From contig OZ025727.1 of assembly GCA_964019335.1 (NCBI GenBank), positions 370,001 to 434,000 of the forward strand: a stretch of 64,000 nt of DNA. The letters are read 5' to 3'. The notes beneath the pieces were generated by a model that saw nothing but the letters and a program-made list of their open reading frames with translations, did not search any database and had not been told where the DNA came from. This document shows, piece after piece, positions 37,501 to 47,170 of the stretch. The translations under genes and the position numbers were made by a program. Numbering within the stretch: the first letter of the stretch is position 1; each line of letters starts with the position of its first letter. This DNA comes from Diplonema japonicum (taxonomy: Eukaryota > Euglenozoa > Diplonemea > Diplonemida > Diplonemidae).

Positions 37501-40500
37501 AGTATCGTTATTCACGAACATGGAAGACGATGCGGTGACAGATAGGCACTACGCCACGGAGGCATGCAAGCTGCGCATCGATAAGGAAGTGTCGCAGCAG
37601 CGGCACCTATCAGAACGAGAGGAAGAAGAACGGCAAGCGTTAATCATGCTGCAGGATACTGACCTCTCTAGGGTGGCATCGCTGTTCAGGTACAACTTGC
37701 AGGTGGTGACTGACAATCTGCTGCATGATATTGACATCGCGATGCGCCGCGCTGTGATGGAGGAGACGTACCTGAGGGAGAGAGTCATGGACGAGGAGGA
37801 GCAAGAGAGTACTAGCCTTGCCTTCTGCTTGAGCTTGCAGAACACAGAAGTGGTCATGAGATTAGGGTTAATGGAGGAGTGTGATGTGCTGTTGTTGACT
37901 TGTTTAGAAGACTTCGAGACGCTGGCACGCAGCATAACCGATATGGGCATACAAAAGTTGTGCAAGTTGCGAGATGATTGGATGCTTGCGACCATTGAAG
38001 TGGAACGCGAGGCGGAGTACCAGCGGGAGTGCGTGGTGGAGCTAGAGGTTTTAGAGAACATAGGCCGCAGAAACGTAGCATTCGAGAGGTTCAAAGAAGC
38101 ACAGAAGTTACTCAGCATTGACGAAGACGTGAAAAGGATGCTTCTTAAGCAGCAGGAGACTATGCACTTCTTCCACTTGAACGAGCACTACTGCAGGTCA
38201 GTGCTGACAGAACTCTGCGCTGAACAATGGTGCGAACTGACGGACAGTTTGCGGTTCCCTCAGTATCCGAAATGGGACGAAACTCTTGCATGCCATAACA
38301 TTACAAGGCAAGGGCAAGTGCAGATCAAGATCAAGGAGGGACGTCGAGCACAATTCGAGCACAGGTGGTTGGTGATGAGGAATACGTCGCTCTCCATCTA
38401 CGAGGAGAAGATGCGCTTGGACCTTTCATTTGGTGTAGCCGCCGGGAGCATGCCGCTTAACCCATGCGGGTTCTCTCTCTCGACGCTTGGTACTGTGGGC
38501 AGCGATGCTCTGGTGTTCAATACACCCAGCAGTGGGGAGCGGGACTCCTGGGTGAGCTGCTTATTGGGATATGAGAATGGGAAGCTGAGCACCGGTACCC
38601 AGACAGAGCGGGACACCACTGATTACGAGAAAATAAAGGAGGAGGCCATGATGGTGGCAGATGAAAAGTACTCAAAGATGGTCACAGCCGTGGTCGGAAA
38701 GCTGGAGGACAACATGTCACACATGCAGACGTCTCAGCGACAGACGGAAGAGGCAATCATCAACACCATACACCGCAGGGAGCGAGACGTTCACGGCGGG
38801 CGGCTACGCAACCAGCAGGAAGAGACTGACATGAAAATCAACATGCTGGAGGGGCAGATGGAAAGGCTGCGGTTGGAAAAGTCACCACCGCAGCTGTCAC
38901 TGCAAGCTAGAATCATGCAATTGGAGAGTGATCTCCAGGAGGCCAATATGAGGGCGCAGGCCGCAAGGTCCACTGGCCCCACGGCATTGCTAGAAGAAGA
39001 GCTTCATTCGAAAAGCCGTATCATTGCATCCCTAGAAGAGCAGCTAGCGCAGTCGTCGCTGGCATCGCCTCTGTCACTCCCCGTCTACCCGAGCGGACTA
39101 GACAATGAACTGCTCCAGAATCGGCAGCTTATTATTGCGCTCGAAGAGCAGGTCTGCTCTCTCCAGTCTCAGCTCGAAACCAGCCGCCCATCAGATGCCG
39201 ACAAACGTCTACAAAAGCTGCATGCGCAGCTCAGCACTGATGACGAGACGCAGGTGCTTAAGAAGCGTGTCGTCAGTCTCGAGGAGGAGCTCGCTGCTTC
39301 TAACTCCCAAAAGAAAAACTCCGATCTCTGGAAAGCGCAACAAGAGGCATCAGCAGCAAGGGGCGAAGTTCTGAGGTTGAAAGATGCCTTGAAGATCGCG
39401 ATGAAGCATGAGGGGGTTCCCTATCAGGTGAAAGAAATGCTGAGCAGCCCGGGCAGCAGAGCGGTACTCAGAACCAAGGGTGTGCAGACAGTTATGACAC
39501 AGTTTGACGTTTCGAACCTTGAAGAGACAATTGACTACGCTGCCACTCTGGACGAGCGGTTCAGCACCAGTGTCGAGCGGGTGAAGGGTGTCATTCCCTA
39601 CAACGCGTATTGCATGCTTACAAGTGCTCTTTCCGATGGGGACACAGACGTAGACCCGATCCTGCCAATCGACTCGAGCCCTTCAAGCCCCTCATACCGA
39701 AAGGATGTCTCAGTCGTTTCGTTCTCTCCCGAGGCCAGGTTGCAGGGCACCGACATTAATCTTTTGGCAGAGGCAGTGCAAGCAGCTCGGCAAGAGCAGC
39801 AGGAGACTGTCGACAGCGTGCAGCGGTTGTTCAGGGACATGGAAAGCATGATGCGCATGTACCAGCCGACACCCCTCACGGAGGCCATCAGGCGATCTAT
39901 TGGTGTATTTAATGCAAGTGTTGAGGGTAACGTGCAGCTTCCGAGCAGCCCCGTCTTCATTCCGCCCACCTTCGTCTCTCCTGAGCGACGTTCTATGACG
40001 TCGCCGCAGCCGGTGCCCCAAAGAAGCCGCTCGTGTCAAGTTGATTTGCACGACGTTAGATTAGAACTGTCGGACGTCCGGGAGCAAAATGCCCTGCTGC
40101 TTGATAGGGTGCGGGAGACAGAGGCAGTCATACGCAAGCAAGCGGATGACATACGCAGGCACCAGGCCTCTGAGAAGGAGCTCTTGGAGCTCACGACAGA
40201 GCTCTCAGACGAAATCGAGCTCATAGAATCACGCGCAAGGGCACAGGAGCAGACATACCAGGATATCGTCACAGTGCACGAGGAACAAGGCGAGGAGTAC
40301 AAGCACAGGATACTGGAACTGGAACTCAGGCTACAAAGTGGATACAGCTCACCCAGAGTGCAGTCGCCGAGGGGGCAGTCGCCGAGAGGGGACCACGCAG
40401 TGCTCGAGCACTTTAGGCGGGTGGTGGAGGAGCAGGACGTTCAAAATAGAAACCTTAGGCAGCAGCTACATCATGCTGAAGCAAGAGCAAGTGATACAGG

Positions 40501-41419
40501 CAGTGAAAGCAGGCTGATGAAAGTAGTGGGGGAACAGGATATGCAAATCAATGTACTACGAGAGATGTTGAAGAAAGAGCAGCAGAAAGCAGCTGAGAAG
40601 GACAGTGTACTGACGGCTCCGTCGTCGCCCCTTTCGCAACGCCTCGCAGACCAGATCTTCGAAAGCAACAAAGACAAGCTGCTGAGGGCTGTCGACGACA
40701 GGGGCATCTCGCAGACGATGGACACGATGGTGGGGAACATGCTAGCAAAGGAACGGCTGGTGAATACAGTCGGAGGGGTGGGAGAGCTGAAAGAAGTGGA
40801 GGTGGGAGAAGGCACGGGAAGGAAGGTGGTAGAGAGGGAAGCGCAGGAGGTGCTAATAATAATGTTCTCATGGATGGTGTCCGAAGGAAGGCTGCGAAAG
40901 GAGGGTGAGGGGCCGAGGCATGTTCTGGAAGAGGACGCAGTGGAGCGCAAGGTTATGGAAATGGTGAGGAGCCCCGCTAGGGAGAGGCAGAAAATGTTTG
41001 AGATGCTTGAGGGAGTCTCAAGCAAGCTGGGGCAGGGAGGCTTCCTCCGAGGGGACTTAGTGCGCATCGCAGGGCTTACCTCAGCTTCTTACTTGAATGG
41101 AAAGACTGGAGTGATTGTGAACCCACCCACTCCTGCGACAGACAGGTATCTCGTATCTCTTGCACCTCCATTTGGGGACTGGGCCCTCCGGCGGTCTTCA
41201 TTGACCCCTGTTCCTCTGACATCCCCCACCTTCACGGAGAGCACCACGTTGCAAGAAGTGCGTAGCAGGTTGTGTGTCTCTACATATGAAGCTTGTCTGA
41301 GGGCTTGCCTTGTCATCTACTCTCAGATCTCTGGCATGTTCCTTCAACAGGCCCCTGAATGGCCCCTCCTCTTGGACCTCCTTGAAAGATGCCAAACTTG
41401 CGTAAAAGAGATTTGTTAG
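34559..41419 (+). CDS. Giant scaffold: degenerate 5-phosphatase-like, C2-like, helical repeats, PH, coiled coil, SH3/CAP-Gly-like end
   Basis: A 2286-aa protein, one exon. Residues about 195-385 follow inositol-polyphosphate 5-phosphatase order: WVGNLDL, DLSRWLPRGKDLYVIGLL, LMTVDNMELTVMVL, FDETLMCFACTKVLL, and DHFFVFGGLG at 370-379 where active enzymes have a WFGDLNYR-type motif. The GNKG loop and catalytic Glu/Asp are not seen, so it is probably inactive. A C2-like stretch follows (about 470-610), then 600 residues of Glu-rich helices in loose repeats. A PH domain lies at about 1245-1340 (GRRAQFEHRWLVMRN ... RDSWVSCLLGYE). Coiled coils follow, and a small domain near 2155-2220 (RGDLVRIAGL...LNGKTGVIV) resembles SH3/CAP-Gly folds. 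Likely a membrane or cytoskeleton scaffold. Confidence 0.8.
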   Translation: MQGGDTIRTDAPAALGGMGGGSFNVVDAGDDEVPVYEVGLQCLWRSNAAYLKAVFWSEEQTWLVDMLEGHCVGIEGTVKEEACLLGEGEIQETKYITGNNLVRRHDRAVSIISDDETITVNLPNITEATRFYECCKIALSDELVWAPLLALPEPNPAVLMAKLSGFFKEAPLRRSSKKIDLSGECNITTSRDPTAMQSLWVGNLDLNYSVLPVRADLSRWLPRGKDLYVIGLLGISDALYEERMRLTNQIWRHVGKRGYHNLMTVDNMELTVMVLARHSVSKRVHSLKTMKHCETRPSQEEEDAVSPLVCVQLNFDETLMCFACTKVLLLKSDLGWEAAGIRSRVLTSIMSAIDLEGRPGCAFDPSSRFDHFFVFGGLGDEIFVEVQKGNALQGFIEGDLVLPKGGSLSQRIFYSSLPCFDLTPETYDASVPWGTIEEGRHAVGAFFDLPVQLPYIEALSTPSALHSFEVSAQLKLEEIDSSVPLNNVACTLCTECASKEDNQHVVESMTIGTNALPTCTFEPIQLHTNSQAYLSQQCLYITASIEGHSLGSGAIAIHDIFKSMWSGTGVEYVQVSDSVKKTTPVPLTVALHSDCKASGATVLCNVSVFTDAAPLIHASEEKQERDEVTRQEMIGYTHSSRDEILQEQASAFDEFLELKRFIDSEKEARCYLQQFEALGREHYKIHLSTVNEEVAAYGGIEEYIEYFVVLDQITQTISGKMTEEAEELMTVCEEEEEVTWGILLRHHQWELGMHAERVSQVCEETEARANIDIELEEDVALLLGLKQLSHNEVLARHFIAEQLATEYMQLEVVFSEATARDQVVARYYEVFVAMFEYEALAVVQFTRSHEALYYQALQQRSWLGVTETTERLHTVILPSQISALEVEEVMARESSTQQEAIEHNHTAGAMHISGKEHLVYCNTFDDLRVSIEAVFESAFRQLVLNEGVHREDMLVEHHDEVGLHAVLHEELSRRYSMVQEEVSLFTNMEDDAVTDRHYATEACKLRIDKEVSQQRHLSEREEEERQALIMLQDTDLSRVASLFRYNLQVVTDNLLHDIDIAMRRAVMEETYLRERVMDEEEQESTSLAFCLSLQNTEVVMRLGLMEECDVLLLTCLEDFETLARSITDMGIQKLCKLRDDWMLATIEVEREAEYQRECVVELEVLENIGRRNVAFERFKEAQKLLSIDEDVKRMLLKQQETMHFFHLNEHYCRSVLTELCAEQWCELTDSLRFPQYPKWDETLACHNITRQGQVQIKIKEGRRAQFEHRWLVMRNTSLSIYEEKMRLDLSFGVAAGSMPLNPCGFSLSTLGTVGSDALVFNTPSSGERDSWVSCLLGYENGKLSTGTQTERDTTDYEKIKEEAMMVADEKYSKMVTAVVGKLEDNMSHMQTSQRQTEEAIINTIHRRERDVHGGRLRNQQEETDMKINMLEGQMERLRLEKSPPQLSLQARIMQLESDLQEANMRAQAARSTGPTALLEEELHSKSRIIASLEEQLAQSSLASPLSLPVYPSGLDNELLQNRQLIIALEEQVCSLQSQLETSRPSDADKRLQKLHAQLSTDDETQVLKKRVVSLEEELAASNSQKKNSDLWKAQQEASAARGEVLRLKDALKIAMKHEGVPYQVKEMLSSPGSRAVLRTKGVQTVMTQFDVSNLEETIDYAATLDERFSTSVERVKGVIPYNAYCMLTSALSDGDTDVDPILPIDSSPSSPSYRKDVSVVSFSPEARLQGTDINLLAEAVQAARQEQQETVDSVQRLFRDMESMMRMYQPTPLTEAIRRSIGVFNASVEGNVQLPSSPVFIPPTFVSPERRSMTSPQPVPQRSRSCQVDLHDVRLELSDVREQNALLLDRVRETEAVIRKQADDIRRHQASEKELLELTTELSDEIELIESRARAQEQTYQDIVTVHEEQGEEYKHRILELELRLQSGYSSPRVQSPRGQSPRGDHAVLEHFRRVVEEQDVQNRNLRQQLHHAEARASDTGSESRLMKVVGEQDMQINVLREMLKKEQQKAAEKDSVLTAPSSPLSQRLADQIFESNKDKLLRAVDDRGISQTMDTMVGNMLAKERLVNTVGGVGELKEVEVGEGTGRKVVEREAQEVLIIMFSWMVSEGRLRKEGEGPRHVLEEDAVERKVMEMVRSPARERQKMFEMLEGVSSKLGQGGFLRGDLVRIAGLTSASYLNGKTGVIVNPPTPATDRYLVSLAPPFGDWALRRSSLTPVPLTSPTFTESTTLQEVRSRLCVSTYEACLRACLVIYSQISGMFLQQAPEWPLLLDLLERCQTCVKEIC

Positions 41420-42680
41420 TTCGCTGGATTTTTTTTTCTTTATTTGTATCTTTGTATTTTGCATTTTTTTTTTGTTTCTCCTATCATACAAGTTTTTTTT
41501 TTTTAAAGAGTAAATTAAGAGAAGAAAAAGAGGGGCTTTAAAAGTGGGAAAAACAGAATTAAAAAAAAAAAACAAAGGTTTTCCGTTGCCTTTTTTTTTT
41601 TTGCTTTTTTTTTATATAAAAAAGAAACAACAAATGTAGTACCCGCTTTTCTTGTATACCCCTCCCCCACTTTTTCTTTTTTGTTTTATTTTATTTCTGT
41701 TGACATAGCTTTCTGTGATTTCTTTTTTCAAAATAAGTTTTTAAGTCGAATGGAAAAAAAAAGAGGAAATAGTCGCAAACTTGTGATTTTTCCAACTATT
41801 GAATTTATCGAAATAAATAAAAGTCACGGAAGCTATGTGGTAGTGTGGTTTTTCTTTTTTCCTTCTTCTTTTTTTTTTTTTCAAATCTTTATCGAGTTTC
41901 TTCTTTTTTCTAGATATTGGTAACTCCATGTTGCCCTACCGTCGGAGCTTTAGGCACCTTCCTTTTTTTCGAAGAGGAAAAAGAAAGGGGTTGGCTCTCT
42001 GCATTCTTATCCTTCTTTTTTTTTTTTTTTTTTTCCCTTTTTGCTGTGATGTTTTTTATTGTTAGTTTTACCGCCAACTCTTTTGTTCCCTTACTCCCCC
42101 ACCCAAAAAGAAAAAGGAAGAAAGATTTAAAAAAGGAACATAGCCCCCCCCCCCCCCCCCCCCCCCCATTTCCCATTTTCACAGCCTTCTCCACAACCAC
42201 TCTTTGTGTCTTTGTTTCCCCCCTTGCCCTCCCCGTTACTTTTTTATAAATGCTTTTTTTTTTTTGTATTTTCCAAGTTTTTTTTTTATTTCACACACAC
42301 AACATACCTTGCAACCTATGGTCTTTTTTTTTGGGGGGGGAGTTGGTTTTCAATGGGTTTTGATTTCATTCCCGACGAGCACTGCTTCATTGGTTTCCTG
42401 AAAATAACCTCCCGTACTTGGTCCACGGCATCGCCAGTCTCGGTGCCATGGCGCTTCGTGCCCAGTGATGGATGCCAAATCCCGAGAAATCCTAAAAACT
42501 TCGGTTTTCTTTTTTTTTATGGCGTAGCCTAAAGAACTTTTAGGTTTGCAAGACATGACAAACTAAATTTCCCAAAAAGAAAAAAAAAAAGAAAAAGGAA
42601 AAAAGGAGGAAGGAGGGGGGGAATTAAAAAAAAAAAAAGAGGGAAAAAAAGAAAAAAAAAAAAAAAAAGCGGGTGTTGGG
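41420..42680. other. Low-complexity spacer
   Basis: About 1.26 kb dominated by poly-T and poly-A, with a 24-nt C run (42144-42167). No gene or structured element recognised. Confidence 0.6.
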
Positions 42681-43369
42681 ATGAGCAGGCACAAAAAGTT
42701 TTCAATTTTAAGCGCTAAGCAAAACGCACCGATGCTGAACTCGGTAGTGTTGGAGGTATTCTTTAAAAAAAAAAAAAAAAGAAATAATAATAATAACCCC
42801 CCATCCAGTCACGCTCTCACGGGAACAGCTCCTTCGGGTCGCCAAGGGGGTCGCCAGGGTACCCAAGGGGGGCATCGTCTCCATTGCCCCCATCGAGTGT
42901 CCCGAGAAGTCCTGTTGTGTCGCTGCCAGGGAGCCCTGTGGGGGGGTCGCCTAGCTTTGGACGGGGTGTTAGCCCGGTGCTGTCAGATGGGATTGTTGTC
43001 CCTACGGTGGAGGCACCTCAGGGATGGCAGCCCTTTTTTGACGCACGCATGTGTTTGACATACTATTTCAATCCAGAGACAGAGGAGACCATGTGGGCTG
43101 TCGACCAGGGTTGGCACGAGGTCGAACCTTCCTCGACAGAGGTAACATCTGACCCTGCTTCTCCTGTCTCTAGCAGGCTTCGCTCCCCCCTCCACGGTTC
43201 ACCCCTTGCGGATCTTGCTCGCTCGTTTGATGTCATTTCTATCGATGATGGCAGTGCCATGGATACCGAAGACCTTGCAGATGGTTGGGTCCTTGGGGTC
43301 GACAAGACCACCCGTGCTCTTTACAAGTACCATCTTCGTACTGGTGCTAAACGGCCATGGGCTGATTGA
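42681..43369 (+). CDS. WW-domain protein, two exons (intron 42756-42808)
   Basis: The second exon is open from 42797 but has no in-frame ATG before its conserved part. An upstream exon with ATG 42681 ends at 42755; the 53-nt intron runs GTATTC to CCATCCAG and rejoins in frame at 42809. An alternative donor GTAGTG at 42744 is also in phase. Predicted product 211 aa. After a Gly/Ser/Pro-rich region (repeats of GSPRGSP type), GWQPFFDARMCLTYYFNPET..TMW (about 97-123) fits a WW domain: Trp, double Tyr, Asn-Pro, Thr, Trp. A second, weaker WW-like unit closes the protein (GWVLGVDK ... YKYHLRTGAKRPW). WW domains bind proline-rich peptides; partner unknown. Confidence 0.7.
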
Positions 43370-45113
43370 AGAGAATAAGAAGACTTCTGTGTATTTGTAT
43401 GATAATCTTTTGTTTTGTTTTTTTTTTTGGGGGAAAACGACACAAAACTTGTACCAACGAGAGAAAAAAAAAAAGATTTTTTTTTAGAAACATGAAAAAA
43501 AAAAAAAAAAAAAGAGAGAAGTCGTTTCTTTATGCCCCTTCTTTTTTTTTTTTTTTTTTTTTTCCCGTCCTTGTGTGTTTTTGCATTTCTTTTTATTTTG
43601 CAAATGTATGGTGTTTTTTTCCTCTTAAGGGGGGTTGCCAAAAAAACATTGCTCTTCGTCCATCTTGGTGAAAAATACTTGTTTGATTTTCAATCCTGTC
43701 TTTTTTATTCCTTTGCCTATCTATTCTCTCTCTCCCCCTTTCTCACCTTCAACCTCCACCCCTCCCTTTTTGAATAGAAAAAAAAAGGAAGTAAAATAAG
43801 TTACCAGTTTGCTATTTGTTTTGTTTTGGTTTTCTTTTTTCCCATGATGAGTAGCTATCACTCTTTTCCTCATCATAGTGAAAGTTCCCCCCCCTCCCCC
43901 CCCACACACACACTCTCTCTCTCTCTCTGCTCGGGTGTGCATGTGTAATCAGTTTCGTGTTAAAAAAAGGACCGATTGGTAACTTTGTTGATCATTAATC
44001 CCTTTTTTTTTTCTTTCTTTAGCTGCCCATCCTCACATGAAAAAAAGAAAATGAGTTTATCGTTAATGACAAGAAGATAGGAGAAATGAGTGGAGAAATG
44101 TCTTATTAAAGAGACAAGTGGTTTTATGTGAAAGTGGTTTTATGTGACAAAAAGAAGAGAGAGAACGAAAGTCGGGGAGCAAAAAAAAAAAAAAAAAAAA
44201 AAAAAGGCAACAGAAAAGAAAACAACAAAAAGAAAGTAAAATAGGAAAAATAATGTATCATTACAGCAAACAATCCGGGGGGGGGGGTGTTTTTTTTCAG
44301 AATCTATTGCATGGAAGCGGGAAAAAAAAATGAATGTAATAATAAAACAACAAAAGCAAAAACAAAGAAAATATGCAAAAAGAACAAAAGATCAAAGAAG
44401 AAAAGATCAAATCCTTTGTGATATCCATCGCTATGTTATTTTTTTTTTTTTCCTCCTTGTGATGGGAAGGACTTCTTCCCCCAGTGACACGAGTAACAAA
44501 AGTCCAAGCTGGAAAGCTCTGTATGCAAATCACAGCAAAAAAAAGAAGGGAAGAAAAAAAAAATAGAGATCTAATTATTTTTGTTGTCTCTAAGGTTTTT
44601 CTTTTTGTTACACTTGTACAAAAAGAAAAAAAAATAGATTTTGTGAAACGGCTGGTGGAACTTGATGGTGCTTAAAAGGGCAGCTGTAAAACGTACAAAA
44701 AACAAAAAAAAAGCATAAAAAGAAAAACAAAGAAGAAATTAAGGACCCTATTCCCCCCCGCCCCTTCTACTTTTTTCTTCACTTCTCCACCGCTACAGTT
44801 TTTCCTATTTCTTTCCCTTTTCTCTTTCAAAGCTTCGCCTAGCCCCGCGGCCTTTTTTGTTGAGAAAAGAGCATTTCCCCCTTTTTTTTTTGTCCTATTC
44901 CCCCCCGCCCCTCTTCCCATCTCCCCACACCCCACTTCCAGAAGGGTGCATACCATCATCCCTGTGATGAGGCGTCAAGCAATGCGGCCCTTCTAAGGTA
45001 GATTAGCACGGAAGAAAAAAAAAGCCCATCCTACTTTTTTTTTTTTTTTTTTTAATGCCCCGCTCCTTCTATTGTCAATATTCCCCTTTCATTTTTTTTT
45101 TTTGGTTCCTATA
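43370..45113. other. Low-complexity spacer up to second hAT-like element
   Basis: 1.7 kb of poly-A/poly-T-rich sequence with a short CT/AC microsatellite (about 43903-43928). ORFs here are homopolymer translations. No gene recognised. Confidence 0.6.
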
Positions 45114-45413
45114 AATTAACATAGCATCCAGGGTTAACCGATCACCCGCGGGTTTTTAATTACAATCGGGTTTTAAATTGACGTCAAATGAAAGGCGAGC
45201 ATGCAACCATGCTTAAAACCCTTCGTTTCGTCCCTCGTGGCCCCCAGATACACAAAGCCGACCCCAGGGAGCATCCAAATGACATAGAAAAGGATTATTT
45301 TCCCAAAAAGCTGGTGCTTCCCTGTTTCAGGCAGGGTCCTAATTGGGAGCGAAATCAAAAGTCAATAATTAAAACGGGAGGAGAGCATGCAACCATGCAT
45401 ATAATAACCCTTC

Positions 45414-45617
45414 TTACTTGGCGTCGATCGAGGAGAACACCGCGTCCACGGCTGTTACCACAGGCTGCGTGTACAGCAGCGACAAGGCCCTGTCATGCAA
45501 AACAGGGAGAGCAGCTTTCTGAGCCAGCCACCACGCTTCGATATCGAATGAGGTCGTCTCAAGGCTGTGGTCCATTTGGGCTATGGCCGAGTAGGACAGC
45601 CATTCCCCCTCTGACAT
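45414..45617 (-). pseudogene. hAT transposase C-terminal (dimerisation) fragment
   Basis: An open stretch of 67 codons containing FDIEAWWLAQKAALPVL then HDRALSLLYTQPVVTAVDAVFSSI. This matches the hAT C-terminal dimerisation motif: Asp-x-x-x-Trp-Trp, Phe/Leu-Pro-hydrophobic-Leu, Ala-x-x-Leu, then an Ser/Ala-x-x-x-Glu/Asp-x-Val-Phe-Ser end. The rest of the transposase is missing. It gives the parent element its superfamily label. Confidence 0.65.
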
Positions 45618-46339
45618 GTCTTGCAGAAGTAGGCTGTCGCGTACCGTTGCGAAGCCTCGCTAGAAAAACTAGTTGATGGCAGCGTCATGAGCTATTTTTA
45701 TTAGGTAAAATTCCGCTCGTGCGCATAAACAGACCCTGACCCGGTACATAATAACAAGTCTGAAAACCAGTTTTTTTCAAAACTTAAAGCCTTAATAAGG
45801 CTCTATTTTGGGTTTTAATGGCTGGAATGGGCTCAGATCGTCAAAATAGGGTTTCTGAAAAAAAGAAATTGAGCATGGTATTTTTTGCAAGAAATATGGG
45901 TTTTGGATCGATCAAACCGATCCGAAATTAACCCATAAAGGACCGCTATTTTTCGTCTAAAAAGTCGATTTTGAACTTTTCGTTCAAATGCCAAAATAAA
46001 ATGGCGAGGGTGGAGTAGAGGGTGTGTACCTATATTATTTTCACTACCCCATTTCTGGAGCGCGAAGCGGCCTGCATTTCAGCCCCAGACGCGCCCAAAC
46101 TTTGGTGGTAGAGCAGCATTTGAGAGAAACAACTCTTGCAAAGGGCACATGCTATCCGGAGGTTCCATGGTTTCGGCAAGCAGCGCTTATTCAGGGTGCA
46201 GGGTGGGCTGGTTATTTTTTTTTCACCACTTATGGCCGTTCTTTGAACACAAGGTCCGAGGTGCCGCAGATATGCGACTTGTCCAATTTAAACGTTTTCA
46301 AGAGGTTTTCAGGTGGTTTTTTAAGGTGTCGTTAGTGTG

Positions 46340-47170
46340 AAAAAACTCGAAACAGGGCACAGGGCACATTGCTACGTTGCAATCTCTGCACGAGAACATG
46401 GCCTGGGTGCGTTTTTTCTCTAGTTTGTTGCACACAGTGCAATTCCGTGCCTTTTGCATCTTTTCAGGACACATTGAAGGTGCACCCTTGGTACGTGAAG
46501 GTGCACCCTGAGGGTGCACCCTTGGTACGTGAAGGTGCACCCTGAGGGGTAGGTATCTTCGGCTCCGGCGGGGAACGCTTGATGTGGGTGCCACCTTTTG
46601 CGATGATGTTGTTTGACAAGATTTCTTTGCCACACACTTGCTGACACTGAATGGGTATTCTGGGAGCAATTTCCGGGTTTTCCTGATGGTCCCCATGCAG
46701 TGGAAATCCGCATTGTAAATCCGTATCAACAATGGGACAAGCGAAATCAGTTGTCAAAGACAATCCAGTAATTCTGGTGCTGATATTCGGTGAGCAGCTC
46801 TGCCTCTTTCCCCCGGGTGCCCGTGCCGGTACAAACAATCATGTTTAGAGTGTAACCGGTGTCTGAATCGCATTTTGAACCCATAACGCTTCCTCTTCTT
46901 CGGCTCATAAACAATGAACCCGACACGGCTTCGACAGCGTATGATGGTTCATCCACAGCAAGGTTTCGCTTGGGTACATACAGGGATGACCAAGAAGGAA
47001 CCACAAGATTTATAAGATTGCGCCCTTTAGCCATTCTGTTTCCTTCTCCTCCACCAGGGGGCAACCCAAACCGCATTTGGCGCATTATTTTTAGCAGCCT
47101 GTTTCTTTCCATTACCGTTTTGAAATATTGTGAATATGGGGTATCTGTGAGTTCATCCTGTGCCCAGTAG
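46340..47170 (-). pseudogene. piggyBac transposase, frameshifted remnant
   Basis: Three overlapping minus-strand frames together follow piggyBac order. First (to about 46750): ERNRLLKIMRQMRF, NLAVDEPSYA (first catalytic Asp region), CDSDTGYTLNMIVCTGTG. A frame change, then MGTIRKTRKLLPE, equivalent to the GTLRKNKxxxP box. Last, a C-terminal Cys-rich ribbon CTVCNKLEK ... FSCRDCNVAMCPVPCFEFFH, the typical piggyBac zinc ribbon. At least two frameshifts and loss of the N-terminal part make it inactive. A 34-bp tandem duplication lies between the core and the zinc ribbon. Confidence 0.85.
46479..46546. repeat. Two tandem 34-bp units inside piggyBac remnant
   Basis: GGTGCACCCTTGGTACGTGA plus AGGTGCACCCTGA occurs twice. 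Each unit is itself built of GGTGCACCC pieces, so four of these occur. Confidence 0.85.

Noticed and set aside
46024-46335. 103-codon plus-strand ORF inside the piggyBac element
   Set aside because: Lies downstream of the transposase on the opposite strand, no motif, likely chance.
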